This document shows positions 7,922-17,793 of a DNA stretch of 64,000 bases, in pieces. The DNA is taken from assembly GCA_016215025.1 (NCBI GenBank), contig JACRMI010000150.1:20927-84926 (forward strand). The letters run 5' to 3'. A model generated the notes under the pieces. That model saw nothing but the letters and a program-made list of their open reading frames with translations, was not told the origin of the DNA and made no database searches. The stretch comes from Chloroflexota bacterium (GTDB lineage: Bacteria; Chloroflexota; Anaerolineae; UBA4142). The position numbers were made by a program, and so were the translations under genes. The number at the start of each line of letters is the position of its first letter. The stretch's first letter is position 1.

Positions 7922-8020
7922 GCTCAGCCTGTCATTTCGAGGAGGCGGTTTGTGCCGACGAGAAATCTCCTGATCGCAGACAGAGATTTCTCGCTCCGCT
8001 CGAAATGACAAGGGCTGAGT
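7922..8020. repeat. Dispersed palindromic repeat, family A copy 1
   Basis: The outer arms CTCAGCC-TGTCATTTCGA (from 7923) and TCGAAATGACA-GGGCTGAG (to 8019) pair, with a second inner pair AGAAATCTCC and GAGATTTCT. The right arm read on the minus strand shares a 26-base core (GTCATTTCGAGC, GGAGCGAG, AAATCTC) with copies inside the restriction genes at 58890 and 62303. Here it lies between genes. Confidence 0.85.
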
Positions 8021-8059
8021 AGACACCACTTCGTTGTTGTCTCCCTTGAGGAATTGCAA

Positions 8060-11000
8060 ATGTCATTTCGTTCGGACGCATCGAAAAAACTCTTTGCACT
8101 GATGCTCACCTTGCTGATGGTTGGCATGGTGTTGCTGGTGTGGGCTCCTTCTTCGGAAGCACAATCGGCTCAAGGCGGGCTGCAACTTGTCCAATCGGAT
8201 ACAAACCGGATCATTTTGGAATTGACGGCTGAGTCTTTTTCGTCCCAGCTACGCACGATCAATGGGACGCGCTACGCCATGCCGTCTATTTCTGGATTGG
8301 AAGTGACAAACGAAAACGGCAAGCCGCAATTGCCGATGAAGAGCACCCTCGTTGCGATTCCGCCCGGTGCGCAGGCATCACTCAAAGTCTTGGTTGACGA
8401 TTCGCAAAATTCAACACTGTCCGCAGCGCCGATTCCCGTGCCAACTTTCCTAGGTCCAAGTGATCCCACGCAAACATTGACCCAATCGTCTGCTCAAGTC
8501 ATCAAACCAGACGCGGTGACCTATGCGGCGAATCAACTTTATCCACATGATGTCGCTCGCATCAACTCCGATAGCTCCTGGCGAAGCCAGCGCGTCCTAT
8601 CGATTGTATTTTATCCGCTTCAGGTGAATCCGGTCACGCGCCAAGTCGTTTTGCACCAACGATTACGTATCGAAATCACACTGACTTATCCACGCGGTGC
8701 TACGGCGCAATCGATGGGTGGCTCGGTCAACGAAGGCGCATTCGAGCAAGTATTCCGTCAATCGATTCTGAATTACTCGTCAAGTAGGAATTGGCGCATG
8801 GTTACACCATCGGCAAGTTCGCGTTTGCCATCTGGGCCGCCGACCGGAGTGGGACCACTCTATCGCGTGTCGCTCGATCACGATGGCATGTATCAGATCA
8901 CGTGCGCGCAGATGGCGACGGCGGGAATCACGATGCCAGTGAACTTGAATTACGTGCGAATGTTCAAGCAAGGCACAGAACTTGCCATTTACACAAACGG
9001 AACCTGTCCTAATTCTAGTGGTACAGGTTACATCGAGTTCTTTGGGGAAGCTGTCGATACCAAGTACACGACAATCAATGTCTATTGGCTGACGCCGGGC
9101 AACGGCTCAATGCTTGGCAAGCGCATGGTCGCGGTGGATGCCAGCATCAAAGGCGGTGAAACGCTCGCTACCGTTTTCACCGATACCATCCGCGTCGAGC
9201 AAAATCGCCTATATCGACCGGGTGTTCCAATCGGTATTGAGGATGCCGATCATTGGTATGGGGATTATTTGGGCAGTGCTTATGGCGCAAAGAGTTTTCC
9301 ATTCCAGCTTGATCGGCTGGCGTCTGTGGGCGCAACCGCAATTGTGAAGAGTCGTAGCACCAGTTTTAACGGTAGTGCATTCACATTCGATACGTCGATC
9401 AATGGCACACCCGCAGCGACAACAGTCTGCCCAATGTCGCTGCCGTGTGAGGTAGTTGTTCCATTCACCCGGACACTTTTGGCAAGTGGTGCAAATACTC
9501 TGACCGTGAACGCCAGTCAAATCATCTTTTTCAACAATTTCGATCTGGAGTATCCTGCGACCTTTACTGCCGTCACAGACACCTTGCGCTTTCAAATCGG
9601 GGTAGGAACGTGGCGCTATTCGATTTCCAATTTTTCTAACACGAATCTCGAAGCGTTTGATGTGACCGATCCTTCCAGCGTGACGCGATTTACTAATCTT
9701 ACGACGACTCCAACGCTTCAGTTTGCGCCAGGGACGATTTCAAGCACGCATCAATATTTCACATTGGCATCGTCGCAGCGCCAGACGCCGCTTTCGATCA
9801 CGTCCTACACGTCTGCGAATCTGAGTTCTCCGTCGAATGGGGCGGATTACATCGCGATTGCTTACAACGAATTCATGACTGAAACCAAGCGGCTCACCGA
9901 TTTTCGGGCAACGCAAGGTATGCGCGTCAAGTTGGTCGATGTGCAAAACGTATACGACGAATACAACGACGGTGTGTTTGATCCGATTGCGATTCGGAAT
10001 TTTCTGAGCGATACTGTCCACTGGTCAGGTGCGCGGCCGCAGTTTGTTCTTTTAGTGGGTGATGGACACTGGGACCCACATGGTTATTGTATCAACGTAT
10101 CGAATTGTCCCGGTTCACTTGCCACACCTCCCAATTCAAATTTCATTCCGGCGTTCTTGCGCATGGTCGATCCCTTCATGGGTGAAACCGCCACCGACAA
10201 TCAATTTGTTGCTTTCGGCAGTAATCATTTGCCATCACTATCCATCGGTCGATTGCCCGCCAATAGCGTTGCTGATGTGACTGCGATGGTGAACAAGATT
10301 TTGCAAAACGATCAGAATCCACCGGCGGGCACATGGCGCAGCACCATATCGTTTGTATCGGGCGATTCGTATTGGCACGATGGGACCTGGGACAATGGCG
10401 GCGACGGAAATCTAAATGGATTCTGGGGATATTCCGATGCGATCATTTCCCAAAATCCGCAATTTGTATCCGACCGAATTTACTATAATGGATGCGATCC
10501 GAATTTTCATTCGCAATGCGCGCTTCCATACTCGACCTATTCGACAACCGCAGGTGTTCAAGCGGCGACGGTGGCTGCGATCAATGCTGGACGTATCATA
10601 GTCAATTATATTGGGCATGGTACGCAAGTGGGTTGGACATCCAACGATGTTGGCTACAATTGGCCGTGGTTTTTCGGCGGCGATCCATCGACCCAGGATG
10701 ATGTCTCAGGGTTGACGAATGGCGTGCGCGCCCCTCTGATGCTTGAGATGACGTGCTTTACGGGACAGTTTCAAATTCCATACTTGTCAAGCTTGGCAGA
10801 GGTGAATGTCCGTCGTTCCGGCAATGGTGCGCTCGCAAGTTGGGCAGCTAGTGGATTGGGACTTGCCATCGGGCACGATCGCTTAAATGTTGGTTTCTTT
10901 GATGCGGTTACAAAGAATGGCGTGCGCCAAATTGGGCTGGCAACCGATGCAGGCAAAGCCTTGGCAACTTCGTACGTCGATTTGTTGGATACATTTATTT

Positions 11001-11068
11001 TGTTCGGCGATCCCGCGTCGCGTTTACAAATCCAAATGCCCATTTACTTGCCATTGATCCTGCGCTAA
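8060..11068 (+). CDS. Secreted gingipain-like cysteine peptidase (family C25)
   Basis: A 1002-residue exported protease. ATG 8060 is preferred over the in-frame TTG at 8054 because GAGGA lies 8 bases ahead. Residues 1-33 are a signal peptide ending near SSEAQS. The N-terminal third is beta-rich (propeptide-like, with the PQLPMKSTLVAIPPGA segment seen in C25 propeptides). The catalytic domain spans about 580-990: His853 in YIGHGTQ and Cys899 in LEMTCFTG form the clan CD dyad. It ends in PIYLPLILR, a short hydrophobic tail typical of surface proteins in this phylum. It starts an operon with an S26-type protein, a fibronectin-like protein and a second C25 peptidase (gaps of 3-6 bases). No type IX sorting domain is seen. 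Confidence 0.88.
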   Translation: MSFRSDASKKLFALMLTLLMVGMVLLVWAPSSEAQSAQGGLQLVQSDTNRIILELTAESFSSQLRTINGTRYAMPSISGLEVTNENGKPQLPMKSTLVAIPPGAQASLKVLVDDSQNSTLSAAPIPVPTFLGPSDPTQTLTQSSAQVIKPDAVTYAANQLYPHDVARINSDSSWRSQRVLSIVFYPLQVNPVTRQVVLHQRLRIEITLTYPRGATAQSMGGSVNEGAFEQVFRQSILNYSSSRNWRMVTPSASSRLPSGPPTGVGPLYRVSLDHDGMYQITCAQMATAGITMPVNLNYVRMFKQGTELAIYTNGTCPNSSGTGYIEFFGEAVDTKYTTINVYWLTPGNGSMLGKRMVAVDASIKGGETLATVFTDTIRVEQNRLYRPGVPIGIEDADHWYGDYLGSAYGAKSFPFQLDRLASVGATAIVKSRSTSFNGSAFTFDTSINGTPAATTVCPMSLPCEVVVPFTRTLLASGANTLTVNASQIIFFNNFDLEYPATFTAVTDTLRFQIGVGTWRYSISNFSNTNLEAFDVTDPSSVTRFTNLTTTPTLQFAPGTISSTHQYFTLASSQRQTPLSITSYTSANLSSPSNGADYIAIAYNEFMTETKRLTDFRATQGMRVKLVDVQNVYDEYNDGVFDPIAIRNFLSDTVHWSGARPQFVLLVGDGHWDPHGYCINVSNCPGSLATPPNSNFIPAFLRMVDPFMGETATDNQFVAFGSNHLPSLSIGRLPANSVADVTAMVNKILQNDQNPPAGTWRSTISFVSGDSYWHDGTWDNGGDGNLNGFWGYSDAIISQNPQFVSDRIYYNGCDPNFHSQCALPYSTYSTTAGVQAATVAAINAGRIIVNYIGHGTQVGWTSNDVGYNWPWFFGGDPSTQDDVSGLTNGVRAPLMLEMTCFTGQFQIPYLSSLAEVNVRRSGNGALASWAASGLGLAIGHDRLNVGFFDAVTKNGVRQIGLATDAGKALATSYVDLLDTFILFGDPASRLQIQMPIYLPLILR

Positions 11069-11072
11069 ACTG

Positions 11073-11606
11073 ATGGTGAATTCAGCGGCACGTGAGCTGG
11101 TTGAGCAAACGCTTTCAGCAGGCAAACCGGTTTCCTTTACTGTGCCGACCGGAAGCATGTTGCCGTTCCTTGCCCCAGGCGATCAAGTAATTGTCCAGGC
11201 GGTGAATGCATCGGAACTAAAAGTCGGGGACCTAATCGTTTGGAAAGCTCAGACAACCGGTGAGTTTCAATCGCCTTGGATTGTTCATCGATTGATTGAA
11301 CGGCGTCGGGTCGATGGCGAATCGATTCTGATTACTCAGGGCGATAACGCGCCGTTCGCCGACAAACCGGTGACAGAAATGCAATTGTGTGGTGTGGTTG
11401 CCAGCGTCCAACGGCGCAATTCAAAGCAAGTCGTCCAAATGTTGTCAGGACGCGCCCGTTGGTTTGGAGTGATTCTTGCGATGATGTCCCGTGCGCGTGC
11501 ATTTGTTCAATGCAACATGAATGAGTTGGCTCAGAGAATCGTCGTCAAGGGACTGTGTGTGGCTCAATTCTGTTTCGGCAAAATAGCACGAGAAATGGCA
11601 GGCTAG
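11073..11606 (+). CDS. S26-type signal peptidase-like protein
   Basis: A 177-residue protein with an S24/S26 fold. The nucleophile motif is TGSMLPFL (Ser28), followed by the usual PGDQVIV beta strand, then WIVHRLIE and ITQGDNAPFADKP, matching the box D/E region of the SipW/archaeal type in which the general base is His rather than Lys. No clear N-terminal membrane helix precedes the Ser, unlike ordinary signal peptidases, so it may act at the inner face or use the hydrophobic stretch near the C terminus. It starts 4 bases after the C25 gene and probably processes a product of this operon or of the nearby RiPP locus. Such proteins are frequent in RiPP clusters of this phylum. Confidence 0.75.
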   Translation: MVNSAARELVEQTLSAGKPVSFTVPTGSMLPFLAPGDQVIVQAVNASELKVGDLIVWKAQTTGEFQSPWIVHRLIERRRVDGESILITQGDNAPFADKPVTEMQLCGVVASVQRRNSKQVVQMLSGRARWFGVILAMMSRARAFVQCNMNELAQRIVVKGLCVAQFCFGKIAREMAG

Positions 11607-11609
11607 ATA

Positions 11610-12566
11610 ATGAGCACTCAAAAGAACTCGATAAAAGAAAACCTATACATTCTTGCAATATGGATCGTTCTTTTCGGTTTGCTTGGCTTGGCAATTTTTC
11701 CGGTGAATGTCTCTGCGTCGGTCGGCATTAGCGGATTGGCTGCAAAATGGCAGGGCACGCAGGTAACGATAAGTTGGCGAACTGGCAATGAGCTAACTTA
11801 CGTTGGGTTCAATGTCCTAAGAAGTAGTTCCCAAAATGGCAACTACGTCAAAGTCAATTCGACGATGATTCGCGCTCAAAACTTTGGAAACCCTGTCGGA
11901 TTGCCGTACTCTTGGATTGACTCGTCTGTAACATCGGGCCAAACTTACTATTACAAATTACAGACAGTCGATGCTAGTAATCGGACTCAGGATGATAATG
12001 GTCCTGTGTCAGCAGTTCCCTCTGCCGCGCCAACTTCGACGGCAACTAAAGTTTCGCCGACCAGTACGCGCACGCCAACGTCAGCCCCATCGGCGACGCC
12101 CACCCGAACGCAAACCTATCCGCCCGGCGTAACTCCACCTACAGCGGCACCCACATCGACGCCGACACTTACGGCGACGCCGCAAGCAACACCCACCCGG
12201 ACGCAAACCTATCCGCCCGGCGTCAAACCACCGACTGCTGCACCCTCGGCGACTCTACAGAAAATCTCTCAAGCACAACCTGTTGCTACGGCACAGCCAA
12301 ATGCTAATGCAGTTGTGCCAACGGTTTCAAATAACAGTTCGGGTTCCGATTCTTCTCTGGCATTAGGCGCGTTGCCATCGACCGATACACCGCCGGATGA
12401 AACAGTCGATAGTGCTGACGATGTTTCAATCGCTCAAAGCGCATCGATGACGACTTTGCTTCGATTGGGTGTCATTGTGCTATCGGGTGCGATGGGATTG
12501 GGCGCACTAGTCTTTGGCGCGCTGGCGGTTTTTCTCTTTATTCGATTCTCGCGAAACGGTTCCTAA
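11610..12566 (+). CDS. Membrane-anchored fibronectin-like protein with Thr/Pro-rich stalk
   Basis: A 318-residue exported protein: N-terminal signal or membrane helix (about 12-35), a fibronectin-III-like domain (about 40-135; VTISWRTGNELTYVGFNVLR) related to the one in 7479-7886, a long Thr/Pro/Ala stalk (about 140-230), and a C-terminal membrane helix (about 288-312) followed by a basic end. The stalk contains a direct repeat of TPTRTQTYPPGV, also repeated at DNA level around 12105-12215. It overlaps the operon logic of the two C25 peptidases (3-base gap upstream, 6-base gap downstream) and may be a substrate or scaffold for them at the cell surface. Confidence 0.75.
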   Translation: MSTQKNSIKENLYILAIWIVLFGLLGLAIFPVNVSASVGISGLAAKWQGTQVTISWRTGNELTYVGFNVLRSSSQNGNYVKVNSTMIRAQNFGNPVGLPYSWIDSSVTSGQTYYYKLQTVDASNRTQDDNGPVSAVPSAAPTSTATKVSPTSTRTPTSAPSATPTRTQTYPPGVTPPTAAPTSTPTLTATPQATPTRTQTYPPGVKPPTAAPSATLQKISQAQPVATAQPNANAVVPTVSNNSSGSDSSLALGALPSTDTPPDETVDSADDVSIAQSASMTTLLRLGVIVLSGAMGLGALVFGALAVFLFIRFSRNGS

Positions 12567-12572
12567 CGCTGC

Positions 12573-14726
12573 ATGAAATTTACATTCTGGATTTTTCTTT
12601 GCCTAGTTTTCCTCGTGGGTTGCGTCGCTTCGCCAACAACAGTGCCGCAACCCACACTTGAACCCACTCCAACCGATATTCCCTCTGGTCCGCCAACACG
12701 TTTCAAACTTAGCATAGCGACAAATGGCATTTACCATGTGACGGCGATCGACCTGCAAAAAGCCGGCGCCGACATCGCGCAACTGGATTCCCAAACTTTG
12801 CAATTGTTTCTGGGCGATAAAGAAATTCCCATTCGCGTTCAGGGCGAAGGCAAAGACCTTACGTTTGATTTTTACGGGCAGGCGACTAATTCGATTTATT
12901 CGACTGTGAATGTGTATTGGCTAACCTGGGGGGCGCAACCGGGCAAACGCATAGTCGAAACAACTGCTATTCCGTCGCGCGGCACGCCCAAAGAATCGTT
13001 TTCGACGATGCTCCATTTTGAGCGCCCAACGATTTACGCCGCTCAATTTGGCGAACTCAATGCGCCCTGGTTTTGGCAATCGTTGAGCGCGCCGGCGACG
13101 ACGACACTGACCGTGACATTGCCGTCTGCCGTCGCTGCCCAAGCCAAGCTGCGAATGAATCTGTGGGGAAGCACTCAGGATAGTGTCAACCCCGATCATC
13201 ATCTGCGCTTGTTCTTCAATGATGCGCGCATCGCCGATGAAAGCTGGGATGGGCAGGGGGCACACGCGATCTCGGCGACGGTCCCGGCGAACAATGTTCG
13301 CGCAGGCATCAACACTGTACGCTTGGTTGCGCCCGGCGATACCAAAGCGCAAGCCGATGTCGTGTTACTTAGCTCGATCGACATTACTTTTACGCAGAAA
13401 CTTAGCGCGCAAGATGATGCACTTGCATTCGAAGGTAATACAGGGACATTTCGTGTCGGAGGATTCAGCAGCGATGCGATTGATTTGTATGATATTAGCA
13501 ATCCGATAGCGCCAACACGATTAGTCAGTCCATCGATTGCTTCACGCACGATAACTTTTGCATCCGAGTCAGCGAGCAATCGTCGCTGGCTGGCAGTGGG
13601 TGCCAATGCACGCAAGCCCGTCGCCCGCATTGCGCCGATGAGTGCGAGCGTATTGCGCTCGCTGAATCGCCAAGCAGACTATGTTGTCATCACGCATCCC
13701 GATTTTATAAACGCGTTGCAACCGCTTGTCCAATGGCGGCAAACGCATGGTCTCAAGCCGCGAATTGTGACGACCACCCAGGTCTACGATGAATTCGGCT
13801 TTGGCGCTGAATCGCCTTTAGCGATTCGTGAATTCTTGAATTGGATTCAGCAAAACTGGAAGTCGCCTGCACCGCGATTTGTGTTATTGGTTGGCAAAGC
13901 CAGCTACGATTATCGCGATTACATGAATGCGAAAAATAAGAATCTTTTGCCTACGTTTCTGATCGAGACGCCACATTTGCGTCAAGCGGCGAGCGATAAC
14001 TGGTTTGTGAACTCCGACGAAAAGACAGGGCGTCCGAATCTTGCGATCGGCAGAATCCCCGCCAAGACGCCGGAGCAAGTGACTCTAATCGTAAACAAAA
14101 TCATTGCGTACGAATCTCAATCGGCGGATTGGCGTCAACGTGCGGTGTTTGTAGCCGATGACAAAGACCCGTCGTTCATTCAATTGGCGGACATTTTAGC
14201 GGGACAAGTACGCGCAGGTATGCAATCGCAAAAGGTTTATTTAGCAAATTACAAGAGCGATGTGAAAAGTACGCGCGACGATTTGATCGCCAAATGGAAT
14301 GCGGGGGCAGCGGTGTTCGTATATATCGGTCACGGTTCGATTGATACGTGGGCAGAGGGTCCGCTTTTTAGTGCGGAAAATCTTGGCGATATCAAGAATG
14401 GGGATCGATTGCCCATCCTCATCACGCCGACCTGTCTTGATGGATTTTTCTCTCATCCGCAAATTGATTCGTTGGCGGAGGGTTTGCTGTTCAAAAACGA
14501 TGGTGGTATCATTGCAGGTTTAGTTCCAACCGGACTTTCGGTGACGGATACTCAGAGCGCGTTAATGCAAGAATTATTCAAGCAAATGTTCGGTAGCTCG
14601 CTGCCCACGCTCGGCGAGGCGATTATGCGCGCGAAACGTCAAGTCGCCGCGGATACGGCAGAGATGCGCGAAGTGATCGACACGTTTGGACTGTTGGGCG
14701 ACCCTGGTTTGACGATGGGCAAATGA
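12573..14726 (+). CDS. Lipoprotein C25 cysteine peptidase, second copy
   Basis: A 717-residue gingipain-like peptidase, a shorter paralogue of 8060-11068. The signal ends in LVFLVGC, giving a lipidated Cys, followed by a Thr/Pro linker. The N-terminal domain FKLSIATNGIYHVTAIDLQKAG resembles the matching segment of the first copy, as does YSTVNVYWLTWG. The catalytic His587 lies in VYIGHGSID and Cys621 in ITPTCLDGF. It therefore keeps both catalytic residues but lacks the long propeptide region. Being membrane-tethered while the first copy is released or tail-anchored, the two could act in sequence. It is followed 89 bases later by the Wzc-like gene. Confidence 0.86.
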   Translation: MKFTFWIFLCLVFLVGCVASPTTVPQPTLEPTPTDIPSGPPTRFKLSIATNGIYHVTAIDLQKAGADIAQLDSQTLQLFLGDKEIPIRVQGEGKDLTFDFYGQATNSIYSTVNVYWLTWGAQPGKRIVETTAIPSRGTPKESFSTMLHFERPTIYAAQFGELNAPWFWQSLSAPATTTLTVTLPSAVAAQAKLRMNLWGSTQDSVNPDHHLRLFFNDARIADESWDGQGAHAISATVPANNVRAGINTVRLVAPGDTKAQADVVLLSSIDITFTQKLSAQDDALAFEGNTGTFRVGGFSSDAIDLYDISNPIAPTRLVSPSIASRTITFASESASNRRWLAVGANARKPVARIAPMSASVLRSLNRQADYVVITHPDFINALQPLVQWRQTHGLKPRIVTTTQVYDEFGFGAESPLAIREFLNWIQQNWKSPAPRFVLLVGKASYDYRDYMNAKNKNLLPTFLIETPHLRQAASDNWFVNSDEKTGRPNLAIGRIPAKTPEQVTLIVNKIIAYESQSADWRQRAVFVADDKDPSFIQLADILAGQVRAGMQSQKVYLANYKSDVKSTRDDLIAKWNAGAAVFVYIGHGSIDTWAEGPLFSAENLGDIKNGDRLPILITPTCLDGFFSHPQIDSLAEGLLFKNDGGIIAGLVPTGLSVTDTQSALMQELFKQMFGSSLPTLGEAIMRAKRQVAADTAEMREVIDTFGLLGDPGLTMGK

Positions 14727-14815
14727 AATCTATTCCGTCGAGCAAGAGAGTGATTTGGAAGAATGAGCATATCCGAGTAGAATGACGACAGTTTTTGAGG
14801 ATGGGGAGGTTTGGC

Positions 14816-17773
14816 ATGGACCAAGACGAGTCCTTCAACATAGATTTTGACCGTTACTTTTTTGCCTTGCGCAAATGGCATCGGCTCATTATTTTCTCTA
14901 CGTTGGTTGTGGGTGTATTGGCGCTGGGTTTTAGCTTCTTGTCGTCGTCGGCGTATGAATCCGAAGCTGTGGTCGCAATCGTCAAAAGCGGCGTGCAACT
15001 GAACTTTGACCCCAAATTCACGACGATCTCCGAGGCGAATAGTACTGTCTATGTTGATCCTACGGCTCGACGTAAGTCGCTCGTCACGATCGCGGCGAGT
15101 GTAGATATTGCCAATTCCGTACTAGGCAAGATCGGCGATCAATTGCCGCCCGCGGAAAATCCAACACTGCTGCTGATGAATAGCGTCAAAGCCATAAACG
15201 ATGGCGACTTGATTAGAATCAAAGCGACAGCGGTTACTTCACAAACGGCAGCTTTAGTTGCAAACACCTGGGCAGATGAATTCACGAATCGCGCGAATGC
15301 AGTTTATGGTGAGAACTCGATCTCTCCTGAAGATATTCGGGCCCAAGCCACTACTGCTAAAAAGGATTATGATACAAAAGAAGCTGCCATAGTTACGTAT
15401 CTTGCTTCCAATCCCACTGACAAACTAACCCGTCAAATTTCCGAAACCCGCCAAATTCTAGGAGCGCTGCAATCGGGTAAAGACACGGCAGTCAGAACCG
15501 TCGTCGACAAGGAAATCGAAGCGCGTGCTCAAATTATCGCGGCGTATCTCACGGCGCAAGCCAACAATCGCTTGGTTGCGTTCAACAAAGAACAAGAGGA
15601 GAAAAACAAACTCTTGGCCGCTTTTCTCGATCAGGAAATCAATAATCGGGTGACCGCCGTAAATACCGATTATGGCGCAAAACTCGCCACCTTCAAAGCG
15701 TACGCGGACAACATTATCAAAACGCGTGTCATTGCGTTTGAGGAAGAACAGCAAGCCAAGGCGCAGTTATTCGACGCTTATACGGCAGCCGATACCTCAA
15801 GCCAGACGGCGGTCATTAGCAAGCAAGTGGAAGCCAAGCTAGCCCAACTCAGCGGTTACTATGAGGAGCAAGCCAAGTTAAAGAATTTATCCACCGAAGC
15901 CAAATCGTTGCGCGCGCGTGTGCAATCCGGTGGATCGTCCTCTCGTTCATCAGCCACCGCAAACAGTCTGGCGTTGATCTTGCTGCAAGCGAGTGCGTTC
16001 ACTACCGGTGCAAGTTTGCCGGTGAGCTTGCAAATCCCGATGGACCAATTGGCGGATTTGAATGCGACTCCGGACCAGCAATTGCGCGATCTTAATTTGC
16101 TGATCGAAATATTGGATTCCAAGCAGCGGGAGAACGATCTGCAAATTGCCCAACTCTCCAAGGCGCTGCAAAATTCTGACGGCTATCAGTTTTTGCCCAT
16201 CACGACGACGGCCAGCTCGCAACTCAATCAAGCGATCAAACAAAACTACGATGCCATGCTCCGCGTTGGCGATTTGGCAAAACACAGTGACACCGCTGTC
16301 TTTGACAGCGAACTATCCGATGCGCTGCTCCAAAAGTATAATGAGATGTTTGGTGTCGGCGATTTGGCTAGGGTCGCAATGTCCACGCCTTTTACATCGA
16401 CCCTCTCAACCGTCATCAAGCAAAAATATCCGGAGCTATTTCAGACGGGCGACCTTGCCAAGTTAAGCAATGACGTTTCGACTGACAATCCTTTGGCTTT
16501 ATCGGCGGAAGAAAAAGCCAAGGCCTTGATGCAATTAGATGGGTTGGATAAAATTCTCCAATACTCATCCACGAATGAGCCAATCACCAAAGTCGTCGAT
16601 CAACTTCATCAACAGGTGAACGAGCTTCAAGCCCAATTGGAATCAGAGAGCGCCAAAAAGCAGGAGCTGGTGCGGGCACGCGATTTGGCGTGGAGCACTT
16701 ATTCGACGCTGTCGAACAAGGCGGCGGAAATGAACGTGGCAGCCCAAGCGGCTGGCACGGTCGTTCGCATTGCGACGCCTGCCGTTGCTCCCAAGAATCC
16801 GACTGGAACTGGCAAGTCGATCAAAACTCTGATTGGCTTGATGGTTGGATTTTTGCTGGGGGTTGGCATAGCGTTTGGTTATGAATTTTTGCATACGACC
16901 ATTCGCAATGAGAACCAGGTTAACAAGTTGCTGGGCTTGGCAGTTTTGGGCACCATTCCAGAGATTGCTTGGAAATCAAAGAAAGACGGTGCGGGCAATG
17001 GCAACCTGATGGTGCTGGACTCGCGTTCTCCGGCGACTGAAGCGTATCGCGTCTTGCGGCACAATTTTCTATCACTTGATCCGATGTGCCGTGTCGTCGT
17101 GGTGACGAGCACGGTTCCGGCCGAGGGCAAGAGTACGGTCGCGGCGAATCTGGCGACGCTCATCGCGCAGGCGGGCAAGCGAGTTGTTCTGGTCGACGCC
17201 GATTTTCGTCGCCCGTCACAGCATAAATTGTTCGGTGCGAAAAACAACCAAGGTCTGTTCGACATTCTCAGCGGCGCAGTGGAGAACTGGCAAACGTATG
17301 CTCAAACTACGCCGATTCAGAACCTGCGTCTCGTGACCAGCGGCGCGCTCCCGCGTGACCCAGCGATTTTGCTTGGATCGTCGGAGCTAAGGCGCTGGCT
17401 GGACTTGCTCAGACAATCGGTCGATTATGTGGTTGTTGACACGCCGCCGTCAACAGGTTTGGCGGATGCTTTGATCGCGGCGCGCTCCGCCGATGCGACA
17501 TTGCTCGTCGTCGGCTCGGACATCGTCTCTGAAAAGGACGCCATTCGCGCAAAAGAAATACTTGCTGCTTTGCCGGCATCGTTGCTGGGCGCAGTGTTGA
17601 ATCGCACAGCGGAAATGCCGAGCACTCTTACTTATGCCTATTATTACGCGCATCGGAAAGAGGCAGCGGCTGCGCCCGATGGCACTGTGTCTGCTACGCC
17701 GCAAACTAAATCGACGTTTGCAAACCTACGCGATCGTTTTGTGAATTACATTATTCCACTTAAACGAAGTTAG
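14816..17773 (+). CDS. Wzc-like polysaccharide co-polymerase and BY-kinase
   Basis: A 985-residue fusion. ATG 14816 has GGGGAGGT 5 bases upstream; an in-frame TTG at 14795 is less likely. Residues about 1-130 form the Wzz chain-length domain with the first membrane helix (about 28-50). Residues about 150-660 are a very long, Ala/Gln-rich coiled-coil region, larger than usual for Wzc. A second membrane helix lies near 670-690. The cytoplasmic kinase has Walker A PAEGKSTVAANLA near 763, Walker A' VVLVDADFRRP near 793, and VVDTPPS near 880. A Tyr-rich YAYYYAH near 940 could be the autophosphorylated cluster. It should control export of a surface polysaccharide; no Wza/Wzx or glycosyltransferase cluster is adjacent. 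Confidence 0.88.
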   Translation: MDQDESFNIDFDRYFFALRKWHRLIIFSTLVVGVLALGFSFLSSSAYESEAVVAIVKSGVQLNFDPKFTTISEANSTVYVDPTARRKSLVTIAASVDIANSVLGKIGDQLPPAENPTLLLMNSVKAINDGDLIRIKATAVTSQTAALVANTWADEFTNRANAVYGENSISPEDIRAQATTAKKDYDTKEAAIVTYLASNPTDKLTRQISETRQILGALQSGKDTAVRTVVDKEIEARAQIIAAYLTAQANNRLVAFNKEQEEKNKLLAAFLDQEINNRVTAVNTDYGAKLATFKAYADNIIKTRVIAFEEEQQAKAQLFDAYTAADTSSQTAVISKQVEAKLAQLSGYYEEQAKLKNLSTEAKSLRARVQSGGSSSRSSATANSLALILLQASAFTTGASLPVSLQIPMDQLADLNATPDQQLRDLNLLIEILDSKQRENDLQIAQLSKALQNSDGYQFLPITTTASSQLNQAIKQNYDAMLRVGDLAKHSDTAVFDSELSDALLQKYNEMFGVGDLARVAMSTPFTSTLSTVIKQKYPELFQTGDLAKLSNDVSTDNPLALSAEEKAKALMQLDGLDKILQYSSTNEPITKVVDQLHQQVNELQAQLESESAKKQELVRARDLAWSTYSTLSNKAAEMNVAAQAAGTVVRIATPAVAPKNPTGTGKSIKTLIGLMVGFLLGVGIAFGYEFLHTTIRNENQVNKLLGLAVLGTIPEIAWKSKKDGAGNGNLMVLDSRSPATEAYRVLRHNFLSLDPMCRVVVVTSTVPAEGKSTVAANLATLIAQAGKRVVLVDADFRRPSQHKLFGAKNNQGLFDILSGAVENWQTYAQTTPIQNLRLVTSGALPRDPAILLGSSELRRWLDLLRQSVDYVVVDTPPSTGLADALIAARSADATLLVVGSDIVSEKDAIRAKEILAALPASLLGAVLNRTAEMPSTLTYAYYYAHRKEAAAAPDGTVSATPQTKSTFANLRDRFVNYIIPLKRS

Positions 17774-17793
17774 AGTTGGATGCATCATAGCGA

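Noticed and set aside
11073..11606. LexA-type repressor for the S24/S26 protein
   Set aside because: No DNA-binding domain precedes the peptidase fold, and the HRL and QGDNAP motifs are those of S26 peptidases.
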